Positions 15,301-22,753 of a stretch of DNA of 36,592 nt are shown here, in pieces. The notes under the pieces were generated by a model, which saw only the letters and a list, made by a program, of their open reading frames with translations, had not been told where the DNA came from and searched no databases. The stretch is from Clostridiales bacterium (lineage in GTDB: Bacteria > Bacillota > Clostridia > Christensenellales > Pumilibacteraceae). Both the position numbers and the translations under genes were made by a program. The DNA lies in assembly GCA_022508425.1 (NCBI GenBank), contig JAFLVF010000009.1:1-36592 (forward strand). Reading direction: 5' to 3'. Position 1 is the first letter of the stretch. Every line of letters starts with the position of its first letter.

Positions 15301-18300
15301 GTGTATATAACAGCGTTGCCGGTAGCGTTAGCGGCAATGCCCGCGCGGAAGTTGGTACCCGCAACGAAGCTCGTGTACGCCCAGCCCGTCATAAACGGTG
15401 TGGTATCCCAAGTGTTGTTCGCCTGCGAAACGCGGAACGTCATTGACGCAGACAGCGCGAAATAATTGGTGCCCTCGTCTATATGCGCGTAAATCGTGTA
15501 AGTATCGGGATGCAAATCTTTTTTAAAATACGTAACATCGTCGTCGGACATTTCGTATTTGACTTCATTATTCGCTTCGACCTTCGTAACGGTAAGAGGG
15601 CGCTTTACAATACCGGAGGCAGAGGTGTCGGTGCCGACGTACAGCTTGTACGTAGCGCCTTCGGTGTTGAAGTTTGCTATACCGCCCTTGAATATGTCCT
15701 TGCTGAAAGTGCCGAACGTCCAACCGACTATGGACGGCGTAGTGGTCCACGTATTTTCCGCCTTTGCCACGCTGAATATCATGGAAAGCGACAAATCGCC
15801 GTAATCGGCGGTGCCCTTGTACGACGCGACAAGCGTATACGTGCCGGCATCCAAAGCCTTAAAATACGCCGCGTCATCGTCGGACATATCGTATTTGTCG
15901 CCGTCGGCTTTCTTCGTTACGGTAAGAGTGCGCTTTACAATACCGGAGGCAGAGGTGTCGGTGCCGCTGTACAGCTTGTATTCCACCTTTTCGTCCGGCG
16001 TGTTAAAGTAATTGGGCACGCCCGCTTGGAAGTTTCCGCCCTCGCCGCTTAAAAAGCCCTGATAAGTCCAACCCAACATGCGCGGCGTAGTCTTCCAACC
16101 GTTTTCTGTCTGCGACACATTGAAGAATATATTTTGCGACAGCGCCGCATAGTCAGTCGTGCCCGCCACCGCTGCGACGAGCTTGTATTGTCCGGCGCCC
16201 AATGCCTCGAATTTACCTTGGACGGTTTCGTCTATCGAGGTAAACGGATCTTTCCACAGCTCGATCCAATCATCGTCTTCGCCGCCGTCTGCGGATACGC
16301 CGTCGACAGCTTCGTCATCTTTTTCTTTGTAAAGCTTGTATGTAACAACCTGTCCGTTGTCGGGGAACCTCGCCACGCCCCCTTGGAAGTTGCTCGTGCT
16401 AAAGCTTCCGTATGTCCAGCCTATCATATACGGCGCTTTCGTCCAGCTGTTTGCGGCCTGCGCCACGCTGAAGAATATATTTAGCGACATATCGGCGTAG
16501 TTGGTCGTGCCCTTGTACGACGCTACGACCGTGTATTGCCCGACGCGTAAAGCTTTGAAATCGTCTTCTTTCGTCGACACGTCGGTAAACTCGAATTTCT
16601 TCTTCGTCGTATCCGAAGTATCGGTGCCCGAATACAGCGCGTATTTCACCGTTACGGATTCGCCATCTTCGTCCTTTGTATCAAAGTAAGTGGGTTCGCC
16701 CGCGTGAAAGTTGCTTAAATTGAAGCCTTGATACGCCCAGCCGATTACGTACGGAACATTTTTCCAACTGTTGGTGGTTTGGTTTACGGTAACTTCTATG
16801 TAGCTGCCGGCATAGAATTCGTTTACGTTATTCTCAAACGGATTGTCTTCTTCTTGCGCGGCGTCGTCTTGCTCGGCCCCTCCTTGCTCGCCCTTATCGA
16901 ATTTTCTCTGATTCTTAATGGCCGGAACGTAGCTGTCAAGATAGTATGTGCCGGCGTCAAGCTGATTGAGCGCTTTGGCAACCTTTTCGCTTACTTGGTT
17001 TTTGTCGTCTACGTTAAAATAAGTGCCCTTGTCGTCAAACGTACATACGACAGCGCCCTCCTCGCCATCCTCTATTTTCAGCCATTCGTATTGGTCGGCG
17101 CCTTCGACGCCGCTCTTTTTGCGACCTAAGCGGAACTGCACTTTATCCTGGCTGTCGAGGAACTTGAGATCACCCGTTATAATATTGTCTTCTTGGCTAA
17201 AGCCGTCGTAGTACCAGGACGGTAATTTAGGCGCAACCGTCCACTCGTTGTTCGCAGGGGTGATGGTGTAATAAACGAGCAAATCATCACCTTCGATCTT
17301 AAAGTAGTCTTTGTAATATTTTTCAAACCAATCCCCACCTTCGTTGGAGTGAGGGAGCTTGCTCGTATCCCAAAATGTGTCCGTCTTGTTTCGCAAAATG
17401 AGCCTTATATAAGCCACGCCGACGTTCTTGTAATCCATACCATCTTCTTTGTCGGGCGAGGCGTCATAATAAGAGCTTACATAGGCCGTAGACAGAACAT
17501 CATTTCCGGTATATGTGCCGCCGTGGTAATATATGCCGCCCTCTTGCTTCATCAAGTCGTAAATTTCTTTTACGTCAGCGCCGTCGAACATCCATATATT
17601 AAAGCCGTAATGTTCGAAATCTTTGGAATTGGCGCCGCCCACATAAGCGTAGTTTTTAGCGTAAATGCTGTAATAAACGTCGTAAGTTTTGGGTGTTGCG
17701 AACGAACCGGCAATTTCTTTCTCGCTGAAATCGGCACCGCCGGCGTAGCCGTCGCCGCGGCTGTACATTATCGTAACCTCGGTGTCATATAACTCGGCAT
17801 TCTCCTTGTCGGATATTGTCTTCCAGTATCCTATGCGAGACCCCTTTGTGGTATATTTGAGAGTGCCGTTAAGCTTGGCAAGCGGACTGACTCCGCCGTC
17901 ACCTGCGACCGTAATGTCGTCGTGCAATGTTTCTGCGCCCAACGGGCGGGAGTTGCGGTAGTCCCCTTGCCCTTTGTTAACCTCTTGACCGCGTATCACG
18001 TCGTGCAAATCGGAAAGAGCTTCGCTGTCAAACGCCTTGGGCAAAACGTAAAGTTTATATTCGCCGGTCACCGAATGGTTTCCACTGTCGTAACTCATGT
18101 AAACATACAGCGTGTACGTACCAGCGGGCATACTCTTGTTTATATAGTAAGCGATGGTTTTTTCCGGACTATCTTTGGCCGCGCCATTATCGCTATGCGT
18201 CCACTTATTATCATTTTGCTTATCTTGCACCCAAGTTACCACGTGAAGGAGCTCGCCCTTCTCTTTTATGGTCGTTTTTGCGCCGTCGGGCGACAGATAG

Positions 18301-19640
18301 TCTATTTTAAACTGCATTTCTACGTTTGTTACGCCGTCGACCTTGATTCTGGGCTCGTTGATATAAATATCGTCACCGTACGTTATGGTATCGAGTATGG
18401 CAAACGCGTCTCCGCCCGGTTTTGCAAAGTCTTCGAGAGTATAACCGTTTTTACCGTCAAAGTTAGGTGAGCCTTCATCAGTTGAGCTACTGATAAAAGT
18501 TTCATCATCGGGCCTATATGCAAACGGAACGTACGGTTCGTTGCCGTTTTTGTATCCCGGCAAAGCGATCATCTTGTCGCCTTTGACTATGTACCAGTAT
18601 TTTTTAAGCACAAAAGAAGTTGTCGTTCTGGTTTCTTCGGGCACGCTCAAACCCCTATAGCTTTCGCTCAGGGCGGATTCGTTGGTATAGTCAAATATAT
18701 AATTTTCGCTTTTCGAAATGTTATAGTTGTCATCCGCAAAGTTAAACTGGAATGAAGCAACATATTCGCCCGAGTCGCCAAAAACGGTACCGGACCTATT
18801 TGTAATTCTGATTTTAATCTCCTTGCCGTCTGTAACGTACAAATAGTTCGAGTAAGAGGTCGAAGATGCTGTGTCAGGATAACGAGTTGGTTTTAATGAA
18901 TCGGTACCGAAGAGCGAGCTTTTGGGGTTTTCGGTGGTGAGATCCTCGCCCATTATCATTATCGGTATATTCTTGCCTGAAGAATAAGAATAATAGGAGT
19001 TTGTGATAGTTCTGGTATTGACGACAGAGTTGTTATCTATCTGCGCCGCATACCAACCGTTGTTGTGCTGATAGATTGTGGTAATATCGCCGTGCGCGGC
19101 GTAGCCGGTGATTGCTTGAGAATACGTAGGGCCTCGGTTGGTAGGCGTTGTGGCATTTGTAAATGCGTTAATGTCGTTGACGTTGACATGAACAACCTGG
19201 GAGTCAAGAACGACAATATCGTTGTAAGGCTGCGCGTCCGCCGCCAAAGGCTCTACTTCAAACTCGTATTTGCCGGCGTTCCTTATGCTTGTCGTTTTGT
19301 CCGTGCCGTCCTTTCCGCTCGGATATGTAAACTTAGTCAGAGTAACAATGTATTCGTCGGGATCGAGTCCCAGAACGGTGTGGTAATCTATGAACTCGTC
19401 TTCTTTCTCGCCGAGAGTGTATTGCTTGCCGCCGATAGTGTACGTCTGACCGAAGGTGAAATGCTTTTGCCCGTCCGACGTGTGATCGCCTATGACCGAG
19501 GACGGGGCGCCGTCGTTGACCGTGCTCTTTTGGTTCTTTGCAAAACATAAAAATGCGCCTATGCCAATGCACAACGCCAACACGCATATGATAATTATCG
19601 AGACAATAAATCTCTTTCCCCTCAATTCGGTTTTGCCCAT
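9315..19640 (-). CDS. Giant modular surface protein anchored by a membrane segment at each end
   Basis: A 3441-residue protein without frameshift. The N-terminus is short and basic (GKTELRGKR) with a signal-anchor helix at about 11-34. The C-terminus has a second hydrophobic helix (about 3411-3434, LIDIILGVVACAFAVVVIIFA) ending in RRYKENG. There is no LPXTG or lipobox. After an N-terminal region of about 750 residues come about 24 modules of roughly 105-115 residues. Each opens with N-x-W-x-x-x-P...GW-x-Y/F-G and closes with AGTYTLVA-x-G-T-x-D/N-Y-A...F-x-V, like MBG/Ig-type beta modules of Clostridia surface proteins. The topology suggests an outside chain of about 3370 residues tethered at both ends. 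The start at 19640 follows GGGGGAG (19648-19654); a longer TTG start at 19715 is less likely. Role unknown, perhaps adhesion or envelope. Confidence 0.85.
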   Translation of the reverse strand: MGKTELRGKRFIVSIIIICVLALCIGIGAFLCFAKNQKSTVNDGAPSSVIGDHTSDGQKHFTFGQTYTIGGKQYTLGEKEDEFIDYHTVLGLDPDEYIVTLTKFTYPSGKDGTDKTTSIRNAGKYEFEVEPLAADAQPYNDIVVLDSQVVHVNVNDINAFTNATTPTNRGPTYSQAITGYAAHGDITTIYQHNNGWYAAQIDNNSVVNTRTITNSYYSYSSGKNIPIMIMGEDLTTENPKSSLFGTDSLKPTRYPDTASSTSYSNYLYVTDGKEIKIRITNRSGTVFGDSGEYVASFQFNFADDNYNISKSENYIFDYTNESALSESYRGLSVPEETRTTTSFVLKKYWYIVKGDKMIALPGYKNGNEPYVPFAYRPDDETFISSSTDEGSPNFDGKNGYTLEDFAKPGGDAFAILDTITYGDDIYINEPRIKVDGVTNVEMQFKIDYLSPDGAKTTIKEKGELLHVVTWVQDKQNDNKWTHSDNGAAKDSPEKTIAYYINKSMPAGTYTLYVYMSYDSGNHSVTGEYKLYVLPKAFDSEALSDLHDVIRGQEVNKGQGDYRNSRPLGAETLHDDITVAGDGGVSPLAKLNGTLKYTTKGSRIGYWKTISDKENAELYDTEVTIMYSRGDGYAGGADFSEKEIAGSFATPKTYDVYYSIYAKNYAYVGGANSKDFEHYGFNIWMFDGADVKEIYDLMKQEGGIYYHGGTYTGNDVLSTAYVSSYYDASPDKEDGMDYKNVGVAYIRLILRNKTDTFWDTSKLPHSNEGGDWFEKYYKDYFKIEGDDLLVYYTITPANNEWTVAPKLPSWYYDGFSQEDNIITGDLKFLDSQDKVQFRLGRKKSGVEGADQYEWLKIEDGEEGAVVCTFDDKGTYFNVDDKNQVSEKVAKALNQLDAGTYYLDSYVPAIKNQRKFDKGEQGGAEQDDAAQEEDNPFENNVNEFYAGSYIEVTVNQTTNSWKNVPYVIGWAYQGFNLSNFHAGEPTYFDTKDEDGESVTVKYALYSGTDTSDTTKKKFEFTDVSTKEDDFKALRVGQYTVVASYKGTTNYADMSLNIFFSVAQAANSWTKAPYMIGWTYGSFSTSNFQGGVARFPDNGQVVTYKLYKEKDDEAVDGVSADGGEDDDWIELWKDPFTSIDETVQGKFEALGAGQYKLVAAVAGTTDYAALSQNIFFNVSQTENGWKTTPRMLGWTYQGFLSGEGGNFQAGVPNYFNTPDEKVEYKLYSGTDTSASGIVKRTLTVTKKADGDKYDMSDDDAAYFKALDAGTYTLVASYKGTADYGDLSLSMIFSVAKAENTWTTTPSIVGWTFGTFSKDIFKGGIANFNTEGATYKLYVGTDTSASGIVKRPLTVTKVEANNEVKYEMSDDDVTYFKKDLHPDTYTIYAHIDEGTNYFALSASMTFRVSQANNTWDTTPFMTGWAYTSFVAGTNFRAGIAANATGNAVIYTLYQGDKITSSSTEEFHFTDITALTGKDEKTTYADKFKALPYGTYTLVAFLKGNVDYADMTLSMTFRVSQANNTWDTTPSVIGWTFGGYDEKLFTAGKAAFTTDGVKVQYTLFKEEEKDGQSTSTKQWGPVDDVTVNSTLGGLGAGQYRLVASYAGTTDYAELSLDMTFNVTQAQNTWNPTPSVIGWTFGSYDERLFTAGGATFPKKGAVIQYTLFKEENKNGQNTSTKQWGDDPITDVSIVRSKLKALGAAQYKLVAEVTGTADYSALSLSIYFSVAQVDNGWTQTPFMTGWAYKGFDVKTNFQNGKAERNTEGKKVEYILYKGTGTTEQLWDDHFTDITALTGEDGKTTYADKFTALPVGTYTLVAELEGTNDYADLRLSMVFNVTIAENNWNPAPVLVGWQYNNFQTDNNNFRAAGAVFNEDKDKKITYVLTKGIKTSDTSMAVENSTWTLEIDEYGKLTATTVDTLNELHAGAYTLTVSLTGTTNYSGLSVNILLNITQAGNSLQTGATMQTEWTYNDSLPDTLLTEGTARYGTFVYTVYTVDSDGGVSASGKVPGFINLTKKDLTSKLCGDDGSLLMGLNAGSYNLRAEVIATDDYAAVSQDLRFTVKKAQNSWKTAPTIPDWTFGNTPSSHNTPEATVDTGNEITYAYYGAKLESGISSVDYGSHVADISSALAGYYAMVVTLKGNENYDDLVTPVYFNIDPQKIKWVREPDDIEWELTNTDPDFSNITDVLVATENNQDINSFRLIYTVKLGTAVLHTITVDVTVKAGKAEGDFSELFAALKALEVARYSIVVAVAVDTTGATSIEKNVSANVKLAKPDITVKPGDGSGSGNRIKWEWGNNDKKIFNEIEVAQDGAVITYRIGFDSTWSKVYTDFEEMLKDLRSRDASEKEYIVEYTVTCENYATVIDYIYVNIDPSVTLWDESTLFASTSWTYGSFDAEKLKRPKANFGDDTIVYTITKGGSVFRTFRAEDYKDPEGMSQLETDTRSLAERVYAALIEDMAKWGAGEYTITFAIAKTVNYSAPQNITRTIQVDKIAPKWDNTTDSTDKTTINKPYDYDYSGDLPEPKLGSASWGKTAVYTLRASNASGSLYSGGSWSALLAELKKCEADTYVVTAEIDGDDNHAALTYTLTIIISVKANSWKQNENSGGADRDSAVPISWTYGSETAPVIKFGAEYNGDKMVVRVGLVGIGGAVSQYEIVSYSNLGNYIKGLSAGTYFIYATVDADYKYSGLESWVSLVIEKANNEWLENESGDGVDLIISNWIWSEFARDIDTHLILPIAKQGDSVSIAVYKKGGITPEFTVIVAFVTGTDGKNINTNDRAALISELCRLGVGEYTITATVNEQTNYKSLSGDTAKTVNFKVEQATNRWTTAPAFFMGTQDVSNGWVYGSNIVVNYAPYFGNATVTYSTENGSENWTAMPSTVGDYKAVFSVVGTDNYKALTKTVFFTISPVTNREFSASPGVTDWAWNNYDEKNNLFTGTPVSLGEVRFEVREGHEGGAALFRKFQLFNDVGGKGIHTGSFAQDKYVEPEIAAELNKLTQGTYTLRLYVAARDNYDAFEYETSFIVTEAKNAWVETPKITAWYFGSYNDDVNAPTATALYGKPNIVIRHKDTGEMFYRYTGVEETYDRLADAKVGWYKMTVTVNGIPDQYGGLEEIIEFQVFVNSDQNFWVTVPSIEGWTANIDETVVMPTGLPFRGLPYFEFYKAVYENDEYQLKEKVEKGEDSFTVDNSRKYARIFYIPTAPGTYFMLSYAENESNSNDYLGVNHSSRIMFTIRDRVIAWDQSVRISSVLYLGERAKWAGPTARTNLTGDDTVKITYRYLDALTRRDLGSQIPTVAGKYIVVAYASARYTQTITSEMMFEVALSKNSWVGDSSPSIESWSEEFSGNSPNPIGDATYGEITYIYINKDRPDIFLTDRPTAAGRYIMIARVELDGYETLEARYEFTIAPAFDNTFMLIDIILGVVACAFAVVVIIFAIRRYKENG
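9420..17258 (-). repeat. Array of about 24 Ig/MBG-like modules in the giant protein (coding)
   Basis: Module starts are marked by an N-x-W...P motif, from near 17258 (NNEWTVAP) to near 9660 (KNSWVGDS), average spacing about 330 nt. Central modules (about 13800-16750) are the most alike. Examples are the pair opening NNTWDTTPSVIGW and QNTWNPTPSVIGW, and two modules sharing DTSASGIVKR. Those closest to both ends are the most diverged. Stretches of near-identical DNA recur 309 and 330 nt apart. Confidence 0.85.
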
Positions 19641-19753
19641 CACATCACTCCCCCAATATAAGTCAGTATCCCTTCCCGCTATATAGCAATAGCGAAGCAA
19701 AACTGCCTCGCCCAAAACATCTTTGTGTTGAATTTTCGTAAACAGCCGTTATT
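19641..19753 (-). promoter_or_regulatory. Long 5' leader of the giant-protein operon
   Basis: About 113 nt separate the predicted transcription start from the chosen ATG. A small hairpin (CGCTAT/ATAGCG around 19677-19694, extendable by CTTC/GAAG) and the GGGGGAG ribosome site are present. No conserved riboswitch motif was recognised. With the promoter (19760-19787) and the glgA terminator (19870-19897), this accounts for the 19641-19985 gap; 19790-19865 shows nothing further. Confidence 0.4.
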
Positions 19754-19759
19754 AGTTAT

Positions 19760-19787
19760 ATTATATCAAATCTATCGCGATTGTCAA
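19760..19787 (-). promoter_or_regulatory. Promoter of the giant surface-protein operon
   Basis: Minus strand: perfect TTGACA (19782-19787), 16-nt spacer, perfect TATAAT (19760-19765). Expected start near 19753. The boxes are as strong as any in the window, which suggests the 10-kb gene is well expressed at least under some conditions. Confidence 0.88.
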
Positions 19788-19869
19788 TATCTTCCGAAAA
19801 ATTTTTTATAAAAAATCGGCGCGTTTTGCGACGGTACAATCCGCGTTTTTACGCCCGAAACAATCAAAA

Positions 19870-19897
19870 ACCCCGAAATGTACTTTCGTTTCGGGGT
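19870..19897 (-). terminator. Intrinsic terminator of the glgCDA operon
   Basis: A perfect 9-bp stem ACCCCGAAA/TTTCGGGGT (19870-19878 / 19889-19897) with a 10-nt loop. On the minus strand it is followed by TTTTGATTG. It lies about 90 nt past the glgA stop codon. Confidence 0.85.
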
Positions 19898-19985
19898 CTG
19901 AATAGCGGAGTTTAATCGCCGTGGTATTTGCTTTGATGTGTGCGCCGTATTTTGACGGCATTTTCCCTGCAAAGCGGCTGCAATA

Positions 19986-21470
19986 TCAGATGTTCGGCAA
20001 ACCTTTGTACATCGCAATATATTCTTTTGCGCTCGCGTTCCACGAAAAATCGGTGCGCATTGCTCTGTCGACAAGAGCGCGCCACTTCTCCGGAAAACCG
20101 TTGTACAGACCGAGCGCGCGATCCACCGCATTGAGAAGATCGGCGACGGAGTAATGCGCAAATTTATACCCGTTGCCGAAGTCGCCGTTGTACGCGTCCA
20201 CTATGCTGTCGTGGAGCCCGCCCGTCTCGCGCACAATGGGAATAGTTCCGTAACGACACGCCATCATTTGGCTTAGGCCGCACGGCTCGGTACGGCTCGG
20301 CATGAGAAACATGTCAGCGCCCGAATATATCTTGTGCGACATGTCGGTGTTAAACGCAATTACGGCGCGAAGTTTGTTGCCGTAAATATCTTGCAGATAT
20401 CTGAAGTAGTTTTCGTAATCGCTCTCGCCCGTGCCGAGCATGATAAACTGAATATCCCGGGCAAGCAGATCGTTCATAGCGGCTTTGACTATATCCAAGC
20501 CCTTGTGCGAGGCGAGCCGCGTAATCATCGCGACAATGGGAACATTCGCCCTGACCGGCAATCCCAGCATGGATTGAAGCTCGGCCTTGCACTTCGCCTT
20601 GCCCGATTTGTCTTTGACCGAATAATGCGCGAATAGCGACGGGTTTGTTTCGGGATTGTACTGCTCGGTGTTGACGCCGTTGAGTATGCCTTTCAGCTTG
20701 TGCTCGTTGCGTTTTAGGTCGTAGTCGAGCGTGTGGCCGTACTCTTGAGTGAGAATCTCCTTGGCATAAGTCGGACTGACCGTCGTCACCATATCGGCAT
20801 AATCGATTGCGCCCTTCATAAGGTTTATCTCGCCGAAGTGCTCGATACTACCGAATTCATGCTCGGGAATGCCGAACACGTCGCCGATAATCTGCCGAGG
20901 ATACCAGCCTTGATATTCGATATTGTGAATCGTATACACAGTCTTTATGCCCTTGTAGTTGTCCGAATACATATAGAACAGCTTGTAGTATATGGGCACA
21001 AGCGCGGTCTGCCAGTCGTTGCAATGCAAAACGTCGGGCATAAAGTCGAGGCGCGGCAGAATGTCTATAACCGCTTTGGAAAAGAAAGCGAATCTCTCGC
21101 CGTCGTCGCCGAAACCGTACAGCTTGTCGCGCTTGAAATAATACTCATTGTCTATAAAGTAATATACCGTGTTACCCTCTTGAATCTTGAACAACCCGCA
21201 ATACTGCCGCCGCCACGAAAGCTCGACAAAAGTCCAGCACACGAATTGCAAGTCCGCTCTACGCTTTTCGGGAAAACTGCCGTACAGCGGAAGTATGACT
21301 CTCGCCTCGTACTCGCCGCTGTCGTTTATCGCCTTGGGTAGACTGCCCATGACCTCGCCCAATCCTCCCGTGCCGGCAAAAGGGAACGCCTCCGACGCGA
21401 CAAACAGTATTTTCTTCTTGGGCGCGGCTTTTACTTCCGCTTTTTTAACCGCCTGCTTCTTTGTTGCCAT
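19986..21470 (-). CDS. glgA: Glycogen synthase (ADP-glucose, GT5)
   Basis: GlgA adds glucose from ADP-glucose to the non-reducing ends of glycogen. The 494-residue protein has the GT5 opening ILFVASEAFPF, the donor-site region TEPCGLSQMMACRYGTIPIVRETGGLHDSI, and a DFSW...Y C-terminus. The usual KTGGL motif reads GTGGL (residues 33-37), so the lysine that contacts ADP-glucose in E. coli GlgA is replaced by Gly. An Ala/Lys-rich leader of about 20 residues (ATKKQAVKKAEVKAAPKKK) precedes the catalytic domain. The start at 21470 is the ATG after AGGAGG, though the spacing is long (13 nt). The gene lies 173 nt after glgD, with no promoter or terminator seen between, and ends the glgCDA operon. Confidence 0.93.
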   Translation of the reverse strand: MATKKQAVKKAEVKAAPKKKILFVASEAFPFAGTGGLGEVMGSLPKAINDSGEYEARVILPLYGSFPEKRRADLQFVCWTFVELSWRRQYCGLFKIQEGNTVYYFIDNEYYFKRDKLYGFGDDGERFAFFSKAVIDILPRLDFMPDVLHCNDWQTALVPIYYKLFYMYSDNYKGIKTVYTIHNIEYQGWYPRQIIGDVFGIPEHEFGSIEHFGEINLMKGAIDYADMVTTVSPTYAKEILTQEYGHTLDYDLKRNEHKLKGILNGVNTEQYNPETNPSLFAHYSVKDKSGKAKCKAELQSMLGLPVRANVPIVAMITRLASHKGLDIVKAAMNDLLARDIQFIMLGTGESDYENYFRYLQDIYGNKLRAVIAFNTDMSHKIYSGADMFLMPSRTEPCGLSQMMACRYGTIPIVRETGGLHDSIVDAYNGDFGNGYKFAHYSVADLLNAVDRALGLYNGFPEKWRALVDRAMRTDFSWNASAKEYIAMYKGLPNI

Positions 21471-21643
21471 AATAATAACGAAACCTCCTAAAAAGGCGCT
21501 TGAAAATGTAGGAAAGAGTTGCGCTGACGGCGTAGTCGCGCCGCAGACGGACAACAGGCGACGAGGCGCGACGGGAGTTTAGTTAAACCTAAATGACCGA
21601 GCGCCGAGAAGCACGTAATCCGTATCCGGCGATGAATACGACG

Positions 21644-22753
21644 TCAGATTACCGCGTGCTTAGATATAAAGTACGGATGCGTCTCATGCCCAGACAATGT
21701 TCTTCCGTCGAGCACGGTAACGAGCTTGTCCGCCACCACGCAGTTGAGACTGCTGTTCTCGCCGATAACGGCGTCTTGGAAAATAATCGAATTTGTTATC
21801 TTCGCGCCCTTTGCTATCTTTACGCCGCGGAACAGTATGGAATTGCTGACCTCGCCTTGGATATCGCAGCCGTCGGCAATGAGCGAATTGTGTATGACGG
21901 CGGCGCTCCCCACGCGGGCGGGCGCGCTGTCGCGCACCTTTGTATAGATATTGGCGCCGTCGCGATAGAACAGCTCGTCGCGGATATCTTTGTTGAGCAG
22001 TTCGAGCGAGTGCTTGTAATAGTTGCTCAAACTGTCGATATTTGCAAAATATCCGTCCTGCATGTATGCGTAAATATTGTATTGATTGCAACCTTTTGCA
22101 AGTATGTCATTGGTAAAGCTGGCATAGCCCAACTCTGTCGAGGTATCGAGCATGTTGAGCAGGAATTTACGGTTCGTGACGAATATGTTGGCAAACACGA
22201 TATTCTCGCCGCTCGCCTTGCTCGTATTGATCACGCCGACAACCTTGCCGTCGCCGTTGACGTCGACTATCGTGCGCGGTTTTTTGTTGGTCAGATTCTT
22301 CTTGCGCGTGACGAGCGTAATGTCGGCGTGATTGTCAATATGCGACGCGATTACGTTGGAAAGATTGATGTTGCACACGTTGTCGCAATCGCTGAACACC
22401 ACATAGTCCTCGTCGCAATGCCGAATAAACGGCTCTATGTTCTTGATCGCGCCGAGGCGGTGGCTGTACAAATCCTTGTCGCCGCCGCCGTAAGGCGGAA
22501 GAATTATCAGTCCGCCGTTTTTGCGCGACAAATCCCAATGCTTGCCGCTTCCGACATGGTCCATGAGCGACTGATAGTTGTTCTTTGTAATTACGCCGAC
22601 CTTGGATATTCCGCTGTTGACCATGTTGGACAGCACGAAATCTATAAGCCTAAACCTGCCGCCAAACGGCACGGAGGCCAAAGAACGCACCGCGGTAAGC
22701 TCGCCGATATCCTTGTCGTGAAGATTTCCGAAAATGATTCCGAGTGTTTTCAT
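21644..22753 (-). CDS. glgD: GlgD subunit of glucose-1-phosphate adenylyltransferase
   Basis: A 369-residue GlgC-like protein. It opens KTLGIIFGNLHDKDIGELTAVRSLASVPFGGRFRLIDFVLSN and so lacks the GGxGTRL nucleotide loop of catalytic GlgC. It keeps the nucleotidyltransferase fold and a C-terminal left-handed beta-helix (hexapeptide-like VIHNSLIADGCDIQGEVSNSIL). In Bacillota GlgD is non-catalytic or weakly catalytic and stimulates GlgC in a heteromer. The ATG shares one base with the glgC stop codon (TAATG), so translation is coupled, which fits subunits made in equal amounts. The ribosome site TAGGAG lies within the end of glgC. Confidence 0.95.
   Translation of the reverse strand: MKTLGIIFGNLHDKDIGELTAVRSLASVPFGGRFRLIDFVLSNMVNSGISKVGVITKNNYQSLMDHVGSGKHWDLSRKNGGLIILPPYGGGDKDLYSHRLGAIKNIEPFIRHCDEDYVVFSDCDNVCNINLSNVIASHIDNHADITLVTRKKNLTNKKPRTIVDVNGDGKVVGVINTSKASGENIVFANIFVTNRKFLLNMLDTSTELGYASFTNDILAKGCNQYNIYAYMQDGYFANIDSLSNYYKHSLELLNKDIRDELFYRDGANIYTKVRDSAPARVGSAAVIHNSLIADGCDIQGEVSNSILFRGVKIAKGAKITNSIIFQDAVIGENSSLNCVVADKLVTVLDGRTLSGHETHPYFISKHAVI

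Noticed and set aside
9420-17258. Regular repeats that might be CRISPR-like or satellite DNA
   Set aside because: The period of about 330 nt is in one open frame and encodes diverged protein modules. There are no short identical repeats with unique spacers.
19641-19715. 25-residue N-terminal extension of the giant protein from a TTG at 19715
   Set aside because: The ATG at 19640 has GGGGGAG at the right distance and a proper basic-plus-hydrophobic signal anchor; the TTG has no ribosome site.
19641-19753. Riboswitch (c-di-GMP or similar) in the leader of the giant gene
   Set aside because: No conserved motif such as the GGCAAACC stretch of c-di-GMP-I could be found; only a small hairpin is visible.
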